A stretch of DNA of 64,000 nucleotides, taken from positions 13,964,501 to 14,028,500 of the forward strand of contig JAVTVX010000034.1 in NCBI GenBank assembly GCA_033439265.1, given 5' to 3'. The notes beneath the pieces were generated by a model that was given only the letters and a program-made list of their open reading frames with translations, was not told the origin of the DNA and searched no databases. This document shows, in pieces, positions 32,890-42,399 of this stretch. The DNA comes from Dillenia suffruticosa (lineage: Eukaryota > Streptophyta > Magnoliopsida > Dilleniales > Dilleniaceae). The first letter of the stretch is position 1, and the number at the start of each line of letters is the position of its first letter. A program made the translations under genes and the position numbers.

Positions 32890-35800
32890 CTCTATTGGTA
32901 TGTAGTGAACTTATCAAAGTTAGAAGTCTCTTGATATGTAGGGAAAATCCAATAAATACCAATGTACTCAATGCAAATGATATCAAAGATTATGACATGT
33001 TCGAGAAGATTACCAGCAAAACCAAGGCTAAGGATGCATAGGATATCCTTAAGAACTCCATAATGGGAGTTAATAAGATGAAAAATGTGAGACTCCAAAC
33101 TCTAAAGGTTGAATTAGAGTCACTTTAGATAAAGGGGAGTGAATCCATAACAGACTACTTCACCTATGTGTTGGCACTAGGGAATCAAAGGAAGAGGCTC
33201 AAAGAAGCGGTAGATAATGTATGGGTTGTAGAGCTACGCTCCCTCACCCCAAAGTTCAATCATGTAGTTATAGCAATTGAAGAGTCTAAGGACTTAAGAT
33301 CCAAGACTATTGATGAATTGAATTATTAGCCATAAAGAGACAATGAAATGAAGTTAACTAGAGCTGATAAAGCAAGTCTTGTTAGAGAAACTTTCCTTTA
33401 ATCTTAAAGGAAATATTTCAAAAAGAGGTTGAAGAAGTCAAGGACACGGTAGAGGCCAAGGTTGTGGATAAGGCCAAGGATGTGGTCAAGGAAGAGGAGA
33501 GCAAAATTATGCCCAAGACAGCAAAAACAAGAGTTTCCAAAGAAACAATTGGAGGAAAAATGAATTGAGAAGTGATAAAAACGAAGTTGAATACTGCTTA
33601 TGTGGCAAGTATGGGCATTATTTTTGGGAATGCCAAACCAAGAATGGTGACGCAGAGACAAATCTTATTGAGCATATGGAGGCCGAAGGTGAAACCCTTA
33701 TGCTCTCTCAAAAGGAAGATTTTTTAGAAGAAGATAGCACGTGTTACCTTGATAATTCTGCGAGCAACCATATGATGGACGATAGGAGCAAGTTCGTAGA
33801 GCTAAACATGAAAATAATGTGCTACATCAAATTTAGCGGTGAAACAAATTTGAAATCAAGGGTAAAGGTCTAGTAATTTTGTCCACGAAGAATAGGGCCC
33901 ACAAAATCCTATACAATGTCTACTACATAGCTAAGATAAAAAGCAACATCTTGAGTATTGACTAGCTCTTAGAGAATGGGCATAAGATGAATATGGAGGA
34001 CCACATTCTATGGCTCCAAGATCAGGAAGATGGAATCTTTGCCAAAGTTCTTATGATAAAAAGTCGCATGTTTTTTCTCAACTCGAAGATGGAGAAAGCA
34101 AAGTGTTTACATGTTTATGTCAAGGATCCTTGATGGATACGGTATATGAGGTACAAACACCTAAACTTTGAAAGTCTCAAGTCATTTAGGAGAGAAAAAC
34201 ATGGTGAATGGGATTCCTATGATCTATCATTTCCCCAACTCTCAAATTCAAGAGCCATTAAGCTGCTTCAACTTATTTGTGATGATGTATTTGGGTCGAT
34301 AAAGGCTTAATCTATGGGTAAAATTCATAATTTGTTCTCTTTATTAATGACTACTAATGAAAGATATGGGTATACTTTTTAAAAAATAAGAGTGAGATTT
34401 TTTAAGCGTTTAGAAAATTCAAAGCTCGGTAGAAAAAGAAAACATCTAATTAGATGTCCTATGACTGTGGCAAGATTATATAGCAAAATGGAGTCACTGA
34501 AATGAAGAATAGGACGATCCTCAATATGGCTAGAACAAAGCCAAAGAGCAAAGGTATGCCTATTGTCACGCCCCAAACCGGGATCGTGAACAGCCGCCCG
34601 TTGCTCCTGGATGCCGGCTGTATTTTTACAGAAAATCATCTCCCCATAAATCGGAGGTTTCCCATGTACAATTTCACCTGTATATCATATTCATCCTGTA
34701 AAATAAACAAATGGCCATCCCGGCCTCTCCAAAAATAACAAAAACCACAGCCAACATCCAGAACAACGTAAAACTATAAAGTTTTTAGCAGTCCTTTCCA
34801 AGTAATATTCAAATACATACAATCGCCTCAATGCAAATGAAATATGAGAGTTTCACAACTAATTATATATATATTATATAGTCATCCCTAAATAAGTACA
34901 TGGCCAACTATGGACCTCAATGTTAAAAACTTGCAGGGTCGAAAATAAATTACGGAATTTATCTTTCAAATTTAAACTTAAATCTCATCGTCGTAAATCA
35001 CCAAAATCTATCAAAATCTCTAAAATCTTAAGCGTCGCTCCAATACAACAATAATCTTGTCTGAGGAGGAAAAAGGGAGGGGTGAGTATCATGGGAAGAT
35101 ACCCAGTGAGTGAGGGGGAAAATGTCAAGCATAAATAGTGTGGATGAACCATTGGAGTGTCAAATAATATCATTTGAAACAAAAATTTACATTTCGCAGC
35201 AAAACATGATATGTTTAGCAATTTGAAATCATTAAATCAATCACACGATAACAAGCATGTATGCATCTATTTAAAAATAAAATAATAGTAGAGCAAACCA
35301 AATATAATCTTGGCAAAAGTCAACCATGACCAAGAACAGGCGTATCGGGGGTTTTATTATGCATACCTTTAAAATCGCTCTCTACCCCGACGTTGGCCAT
35401 GAGTTCGCTGGGGCTGGCTCATTATCGTGTATAGGACCCCGCCCGGTGCTAGACGGTGGCGTCACACACGTCCTCCCCCTACGTGGGTTCAACCGGCCGC
35501 TCCTATAGCGCTTAGAATCAATGACGTTTGCGGATATCTCCTGTAAAGCGTATCCGGGCAACCCATGCCTCTACAAATGACATTCGTAACTACGAAATCG
35601 TCAATATCATCATCATAGTATCACAAGGGCACAACGTCCCACAAGTAAAATCATATCATCGTATAACTTGTGAGCATCCAACCCACATAATTCATCAAAG
35701 CATTTCAAATCTGCGTGCCAATACGTTTTATCGAATCATTTCAAACAGCATATCAATGCAACGGTAGAAAAGGAAATTATCAATTTTCAAGTAATGTCAC

Positions 35801-37640
35801 AATTTTTGTTTCATTTCAAACCATGGATGCATAGTCATCGTAAACATAATTTAAGACACTCTAATAATCACAAAATAGATTTGAAATTCAATATCATACG
35901 TCAAATCAATGCATATCAAAAATATGTTTTATCGAAAACACGACAGAAAACACATTTTACTATTTTATGCAAGAGATTAGGGTCCCACTCACTTATTTAG
36001 GGAGGGTGGTCACTCCTTATTTTTCAAATCAATCTAATTGGCTTCTCGAGTCTCCAAAGACAAACCTAATCAAATCATCAAATTTTTATATCAAATAAAA
36101 CCCTAATAAGGGATTTCCAATTTTTCTTTTCAATTTAATATAACCTTAATTTACACAATCATTTCTAAATTCTCGTTTCATCAAATTTCGAATCATTTGT
36201 CTCACCAATGATCAAATTTTTAATATTTCTCTAATTTTCCTCGAATTTAACACATTTCCGAATAGATATATAATTTTCGATTTTAAATTCAATCTAAAAT
36301 CAACAAAATTTATTCAAATTTTGAAGTGAGTGCGTTTCTCTCACCTAGGGCTCCTCGGGTTTCAGATCTAGCTGTCGTTCGCCCGTCGGATTGGTCTAAA
36401 ACCTGTAATATTTTCAAATTTGAACGATATTAGCAACAACTAAATTTCTAACACCAAACCCTAGAATTTCAACCAAATCATAGTCATTACCTGTAGTGAA
36501 GATGCAGGTGAGCTCTCGAAGGGGAAAGCTGGTCGTGGGCTCGCGGGCTGTTGTGCTCGTGGGCTCTCAACCCGGCTTGTTGGCCACAGTGGGTTTCGCA
36601 GGCTGCAGTGGGCTCGCGAGTCAGCAGTGGGCTTCGCGGCCTGGCGGGTGCTCACGGGCTAAGGCTCACGCTCGCAAGTGGATCGTGCGCTATGAGGCAC
36701 ACGCGCTCGAACAGTAGGTCACGCACCGGAGCGCGCTCGTGCTCGTGCTGGGGCGCGCTCACGTAGTGGGTCACACGCTGGAGTGCGCTCGCTTAGTGGG
36801 TCGTGCGCTGGAGCGCGCTGTGCTGGGGCAGAGGGTCACGCTGGAGCGGGGTGCGCAGGTGAGCTCTCGAGCAGGCGTGCACTCGCGCTCACATTGTGGA
36901 GCGCTCGGGCAGTCGTGCGCTCGTGCTATGGAACGCTAGCAGCAGATCGCACTTGCTTGGGCTCACGCAGCTCGTGGGAGATCGCGCTACGCGGAGGAGG
37001 AAGGCGCTCGCGGGAAGGCGTTGCAGCGGCGGTGATCGCGGGAGGAAGGCGCTGCTCACGGGAGGGCGTTGCAGCGGCGGCGATCGCGGGAGGAAGGCGA
37101 GGCAGTGGGTGGTGGCTGCGGGAGAGGAAGAGACGGAGAGAGAGAGAGAGAGGAAGAGAGAGAGAGAGAGTGAAGAAGGGAGAATTAGGGCTTTAAGCCC
37201 TAATTCCTTTCCTTTTTCTTTTTCTTTTTCTTTTTCTTTTTTTTTTCTTTTTCTTTTATCATTATTATTATTATTTATATATATATATATATTCATTTTT
37301 CTCAAACTTTCACGGATATGACAATAATTTTAAATATATCAAAAATTTCATTTAAATACCACAAAATCAAAAATCAATATAAATAAATAAAATTTCTCGT
37401 ACAAAAATACGATATCACAAAGTCGGCGTTACACCTATGGAGTTTTGGCCTAAAGCTATTACACGTGTAATTTGTCTCTCTAACCAATCACCAATGAAGA
37501 GTTTAAAGAAAAATACCCCTCAAGAAACATGAAGCGAATGGAAACCAACTGTGAAGCATTTAAGAGTTTTAGGTCTATCACACATGTGCATTTACCAAAA
37601 CAAGAGAGGACAAAGCTTGATGATAGAAGTAAGAAGATGG
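32890..37640 (+). mobile_element. Ty1/copia fossil (gag to integrase), split by a solo LTR
   Basis: Gag of UBN2 type (about 33010-33390, GSESITDYFTYVLALGNQ), then an RG-rich stretch and a zinc knuckle (CLCGKYGHYFWEC, about 33598). The copia protease start (CYLDNSASNHMMDD) is at about 33750, and integrase pieces run from about 34120 to 34563. The integrase text resumes at 37434 on the far side of the solo LTR (VKHLRVLGLSHM-like, then LDDRSKKMVFI) and ends near 37640, where Mutator sequence begins. RT and RNase H are absent. It is a broken fossil. Confidence 0.85.
34564..37433 (-). mobile_element. Solo LTR of a Tekay-like chromovirus (2.87 kb)
   Basis: Read on the minus strand it starts TGTAACGCCGACTTTG and ends GGGCGTGACA, with the same closing block as the other Tekay-like LTRs in the window. 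It has the palindrome at 37182-37206 (stem GAATTAGGGCTT), a GA/CT-rich stretch, a GC-rich block (about 36490-37130) and an AT-rich half. It is flanked by the perfect 5-bp duplication CCTAT. No internal region is present, so it is the product of LTR-LTR recombination. It sits inside a Copia integrase region. Confidence 0.93.
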
Positions 37641-38521
37641 TGTTCATTGTGTCTGGTATCTCTACAATAATCTACACAAGAAGTTCAAAAACCTAGAGTT
37701 GAAGAACATGTTTTATGTTGCTTCCAGGGCTATATATGAGGCTGAGTTCATTTGAGTGATGAGAAAGATTCAGACATCTAATGTTGGGGCATATGCATGG
37801 CTAATGGAGAAGGATACCACACATAGTCACGGTCTGCATTTTTTTGTTACAGTAAGTGTGACTTACTAGTTAACAATGTTTGTGAAACATTCAATTCTAA
37901 AATTTTGGATATAAGAGACATGTCTGTTATCAGCTTGGTTGAGGTAATTAGGTCTGGATTGATGGCAAAATTCTCTAAAAGTAGGAGCAAAATATCATCT
38001 TTCAATGGTGATATTTGTTTAGCCATTCAGAGGAAACTTAAAAAATAAAAGAGGCTAAGAAGACATTGATTTCCAATCTTAGCTAATGGTGGGATTTATG
38101 AAGTGTCATCATTTTGCAATAAATTTATTGTTGATTTGGACAATAAGACCTGTACTTGTAAGGTTTGGGAATTATGTTTTATTCCTTGTGCCCATGCAAT
38201 TAGTTGCACGTTTGTTTGTAGAGAAAAACCAAAGAAATACGTATCTAGTTGTTATAGTCCAGCAATTTATGCGAAGTCCTATGCACCTATTATTTATCTT
38301 TGTAATTGACCAAATGTTTGGGACAAATGTCAACTCCCAAACTTGTTACTTCCTAACTACAAAAGAAAAGTAGGAAGGCCAGTGGAAAAAGGAGAACGGA
38401 GCCTACTGATGTGCCACCTAAAATTCCCCATCACTTTCTAGAGTTGAAACCGTCTTCAAGTACACTATTTGCAAGCAAATAGGACACAACAAGAGATCAT
38501 GCAGCTCAAATGCAAAACAAG

Positions 38522-38598
38522 GTTATTGATTACATTTGGATCCATACTATGCTTGTAGTACTATTTGTATCCATAACTAATCCTATTATTCCTTGCAG
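38522..38598 (+). other. Likely intron in the transposase gene (77 bp)
   Basis: The knuckle exon ends AACAAG and the intron runs from GTTATT to TTCCTTGCAG. It separates the knuckle from the SQ-rich tail that plant MuDR transposases often carry on a last exon. No transcript evidence is available. Confidence 0.5.
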
Positions 38599-38629
38599 GG
38601 CCAGGCATGTGGTAGTTCAAAAGGTGCAT

Positions 38630-38815
38630 CACAAGGGTCCCTGACACCTTCATCTCAACATTTCAAAAGCCAAGCTACATCATAAGTATCCCAGCCACCT
38701 TCATCTTCTCAACATTTCAGAAGCCAACCTGCATCACAAGCATCCCAGCCACCTTCATCTCAACAATTCAAAAGCCAACCTTCATCACAAGCGTCCCAAG
38801 GGAAAGGGAAAAAAC
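38630..38815 (+). repeat. Tandem repeat coding a Ser/Gln-rich tail
   Basis: Three to four copies of a 54-60-bp unit encoding SQPPSSQHFKSQPASQA-like text, at the end of the transposase reading frame. Copy number likely varies between relatives. Confidence 0.7.
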
Positions 38816-38860
38816 TACATGATTTGTATTGTAAACTTGTAAAGATCTTTTGAACAATGC

Positions 38861-39383
38861 GGTGGATTCAATTTTTGAAATACAAACTTGTAAACATATT
38901 TTGGGCTCAGAATTGCAATTATTATGTTCACAATTGCAAACTTTGAATGTTGTTGTTTTAAGCTTAAAAATATGACATTCTAAAGTTTTAAACTCAAAAC
39001 TTCTGGACCATAATTTTTTTATTGGAATTTATTAAATGTAGGTTTCTTATGGTTTAGTTGTTTTATGATCAGAAAATTTTAAGTTTATGTTAAAAAATGT
39101 TTTACAGACTAATGTTGCGATGTTTTCAAGATAGTTGTTTTATACACAAACTATGAATATTGACGTTTCAGGACTATTTGAAACTCTGATGCTCAAATTG
39201 TTTTATGCCCAGAGTTTGATCTCAAATTGTTTGAAACTTAGAAACCCATTTGATGAAGCAAAAGTGCAAGAATTTATAATATTACAAAAAACCAACTTTA
39301 TACAACCATATACAAAAAACCCCTATCCTATCCAACCTTATACAAAAAACCAAAAAACAGAATTCACATTGACATTATTCCAC
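38861..39383. other. No gene seen
   Basis: AT-rich sequence between the transposase tail and the convergent GRF gene. It probably holds the 3' ends of both units. A CCTATCCAACCTTATACAAA-type repeat occurs near 39310-39350. Confidence 0.5.
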
Positions 39384-39837
39384 CTACGCATATGAAATCT
39401 TTCTTAATTGGTTTTTAACTTCTTCTCCTTCATCTCCTTCATCTCCTGGAAGCTCAAAATCTTTCTCTTCCATCAGCCTCCTGATGGTATTTCTTGCATC
39501 TCGCATTCTCAAACTCCAATCAGCTACTGCAGAATTGTATAGATTTTTTAGCTCATCTACTTTCTTTTTCAACTCATGACTAACTTCAATTGTTCAAGGG
39601 CAAAATGGTGAATCATACCATTCAAAAAATCACAAGCATTACCTCGTGAAAGGCATTAGCATTCAGCAAATTTAAATTTGAGACATTTGAAAGGAAATTG
39701 AATAACATTCACCATACCCAAAAATTATGGCAACTATAGAATCTTCGTGATTGATTTCGTTCTGACCATGAAGTCACCAACACAGTATCAAGGTTGCATC
39801 TGCACTTCAATGTTCCTTCTTCCATACTTGATGACAT
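39384..39837 (-). pseudogene. GRF-type zinc-finger gene remnant (At4g04775-like)
   Basis: Exon 1 (39837-39718) starts at an ATG with MSSSMEEGTLKCRCNLD and gives a GRF zinc finger: CRC, TSWSERNQSRRFYSC and the following aromatic residues. A GTATGG donor follows. The second part carries CDF, WYDSPFCP and then an intact coiled-coil tail (VDELKNLYNSAVADWSLRMR to GDEGEEVKNQL) ending at 39384. One T seems to be missing in the T-run at about 39625, so the GRF end and the tail are out of frame. The family comprises small plant proteins of uncertain role, with a nucleic-acid-binding GRF finger and a coiled coil. A telo-box (AACCCTAACCCT on +) lies about 50 bases upstream of the ATG. It may be cargo of the Mutator-like unit. 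Confidence 0.7.
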
Positions 39838-40049
39838 TTATATGGTTATTGCTAACAAAAAGATGAGAAGAAGAGAGTAACCAAACCCTAACCCTCCTTC
39901 GTATGGATGTTGCACGATTGTTCTCTCTCCCTCAAGCCACTCTTTTGATTTGGATTCTCTCCATCTAACTCTTTTTCTTTTTCTTTTGTTTTTTTTTCTA
40001 ACCAACCCCTTTATAACCAACGTTGTTGGGGGAATAATGGCGCAAAAAA

Positions 40050-40283
40050 AAATTACGTAACAGAAGCAACATCAGCAAAAATGCTAACGTGGCAACGTTG
40101 TGAGTGTTTGGTACTGACATGTCAGTAAACACATCAGCAATTCATGACAGGATGGAAGACATGTCAGAAAGTAATCCACCACATCATTTGCCATGTCAGA
40201 CCATATTAGCATTTAATGGCTAGCCAAGCTCCGTTAGTAACAAAGGGACTAACAAGTTATGAATTTATTCAAATAACCTTTCA
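40050..40283. mobile_element. Probable terminal region of the Mutator-like unit
   Basis: The segment is rich in ACATGTCAG and CCACATCA words (palindrome CTGACATGTCAG at about 40115) and ends with TCCGTTAGTAACAAAGGGAC and a short AT stretch. Such sequences are common next to the ends of plant Mutator-like elements. LRR coding sequence begins directly after it. I could not define a terminal inverted repeat, because the other end is lost. Confidence 0.4.
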
Positions 40284-40284
40284 G

Positions 40285-40935
40285 GATCCATCTGGATCCA
40301 TCCCTCGAGAAATAGGGAACCTTACATCTCTAATTTATCTGCAGCTTTTAGCAATCTCCAAGGGTCAATTCCACAGTAAATAGGGATGCTTATTTCTCTA
40401 GCATAGGCTTGATCAGAACAAATTTGAGTGGTTCTATAGGAAACTTGGGCAACTTGACCATTTTAAGACTTTCTGAAAATCAATCATCTGGATCAATTCC
40501 ACGGGAATTATGGAAACTCGCTTCTCTAGTTAATCTGAGGCCTGATGTAAACAAAATCGAGGGCTTCGTTCCTACTTCCATAGGAAACTTGGGCAACTTG
40601 ACAATTTTAAGTCTGTCTGAAAAACAACTATCTGGACCAGTCCCTCCAAAAATGGGAAAGATACAATCTCTTGAGTGCTACTACTGTCTCTGAACTAGCT
40701 TAATGGCTCCCTTCCACAATCTGTGAATAATCTTACGTAGCTCAGGACTTTGGGGTTGACTGAAAACCAGCACACTGGTCATTTACCAGAAAAATTCTGC
40801 TTTAGTAGTGTGCTCCAGAATTCCACCATTAATGATGACCACTTCCGAGGTGTTATTCGAAAGTCACTGCCGGGTTTAATCTATCCTCAACTAGCAGAAG
40901 GTTTGAATTTTAAGGAAGCCTTGAATGGGATTTAA
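40285..40935 (+). pseudogene. LRR receptor-kinase fragment (MIK2-like), second copy
   Basis: At least five LRRs can be read on the + strand: SGSIPREIGNLTSLIYLQ (about 40290), NLSGSIGNLGNLTILRLSEN (about 40424), SGSIPRELWKLASLVNL, FVPTSIGNLGNLTILSLSE and LSGPVPPKMGKIQSLE. The GLTENQHTGHLPEKFCFSS stretch (about 40753) and GVIRKSL follow. Frame changes and stops occur between segments (for example TAG at about 40379 and TGA after YYCL at 40691). No signal peptide, membrane segment or kinase domain is present. It matches the LRR gene split by the Tekay-type element at 11.3-21.9 kb. Confidence 0.85.
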
Positions 40936-41164
40936 AGCATGAATTTATCAAATATTTTTGAATTGAATTGCTTTGCTTACTTTTCAAGTGAGAACGAATA
41001 ATTAGATTATTCTTATTTTGATATGATAATTGAGGAATGTTACTCACTTATTCAAAGCATGACAAATTGTAAGGTTATTCATTCTCGTTTTCACCAAACC
41101 AAGTAGCACCATTGCTTTGCAAGAGCTTCCTTGTAATCTACTATACATTGCATGTGGGTTGAAA
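40936..41164. other. No gene seen
   Basis: AT-rich sequence after the last readable LRR word. It carries no domain on either strand. Confidence 0.5.
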
Positions 41165-42360
41165 CCCCACCTCAAAGCAAGTTTAATTAGGGGTTACATA
41201 AAGGAAAATCGAAAAAAAATCATTTTCATCGAATATTTAGAGGGATAAATTTTAAGATAATTTATTTTGTTAGAAGGAAAGTTAATGCTCTTTGTTTTTG
41301 AGAAAAATTAAATATGCTCTTTGTGTGCTTAGAAAAAGAAAATGTGAATTAAAAGGATTTTTTTTTTTAGGGAGAAAGTAATGTGTTTAGATTTATAGAA
41401 AAATTATTGTGGTAAGTTTTAGGGGGAAAAAATAAAATTTGCATTTTTAAAGAGAGAGTTAAATCAATGAGTTCATAGAGAAGAAATATGAATTGAATTG
41501 ATGTGTATGAAGAGAAAATTAATGTATTTATTTTTAAAAATAGAAAAAATAAATTAGTTATTCTAAACAGAGAAAATAGTATGTTTAGCCTTACATAGTG
41601 GAAAACTAAATTTAGCTTTAAATAAAGAAAAAATTTAAAATTAATATGCTTAGAAAGAGAATATAAACTTTAAATTAATCTTTTGAAGAAAAAATTAACT
41701 GTATAGTTTTAGAGAAAGGAAACAATAAGTTTTTCTATAGAGAGAATATTAATATTGGTAGCTTTAGAAAGAAAAAAAATTAAACTTAGTCTTGCATTTA
41801 CAGAGAGAAAAAAATATGTGAATTAAATTAATTTTTTAGAGAAAATTCATGTGTTTAATTTAGAGGTAGAAAAATTAAATTAGTTTTTATATAAAGAAAA
41901 GAAAATAATATGATTAGTTTTAAGGAGAGAAAAACTAATTTTAGAGGGACAAAATTATGAAATTAAAAGAAATTTTAATTATGAAATTATGAAATTAAAT
42001 GAAATTAAATATTTAAAATAATTTAAATATGAAATTAAAAGTCAATAAATTTAGAGGGACAAAATTTAAAAATTATATAATATTTTTAAAGGGAGAAAAC
42101 TAGTATGCTTAGTTTTAAAGATTGAAAAACTAGATGTTATTTTTGTAGATAAAGAACACTTAAAACAAATGTGTTTTCTGAGAAACAATATGAACTAAAT
42201 CAATTTTTAAAGAAAAAAGTATTGTATTTAGATTTACAAAAAAAAAATTATATAACTTAGCTTTCTTATAGAGGAAAATTAAACCCACCTTAAGAAGATT
42301 AAAATAATTTAATTCTTTTAAGGTAAAATTAATGAGTTAAATTTAGAGAGAAATCATTTT
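41165..42360. repeat. C-poor AT/purine-rich degenerate repeat tract
   Basis: For about 1.2 kb the + strand has almost no C and is built from variants of TTTAGAGAGAAAATTAA, TTAGTTTTAAAGAGA and ATGTGAATTAAAT. The spacing is irregular, about 40-60 bases, so it looks like an old decayed tandem array. No coding potential. Confidence 0.65.
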
Positions 42361-42399
42361 TTTTTCTCTTTCTCAGTTAAAACCAGCATTGCAAGGTCC

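Larger units (their letters stand above)
37640..38860 (+). pseudogene. Mutator-like (MuDR) transposase remnant with SWIM finger
   Basis: The + strand reads as the C-terminal half of a MuDR-type DDE transposase. It begins HCVWYLYNNLHKKF and LELKNMFYVASRA, then AYAWLMEKDTTH and NVCETFNSKIL. A SWIM zinc finger follows at about 38133-38200 (CTCKVWELC ... IPCAHAI), then SYAPIIYLCN, NYKRKVGRP, and a decayed CCHC knuckle (ICKQIGHNKRSC, about 38485). A GT-AG intron is likely at 38522-38598, after which a Ser/Gln-rich tail runs to about 38850. The N-terminal half is missing. Inactivating changes include a TGA at 37753-37755, where the family has Arg, and stops near 38045. The neighbouring GRF gene is convergent with it. 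Confidence 0.88.

Noticed and set aside
36783-37321. Several Arg/Glu/Ser-rich frames of about 140 codons
   Set aside because: They are inside the solo LTR and reflect GA and GCG repeats.
39885-39896. Interstitial telomere repeat (AACCCTAACCCT)
   Set aside because: It is less than two full units long. It fits a telo-box motif near a gene start better than telomere-derived DNA.
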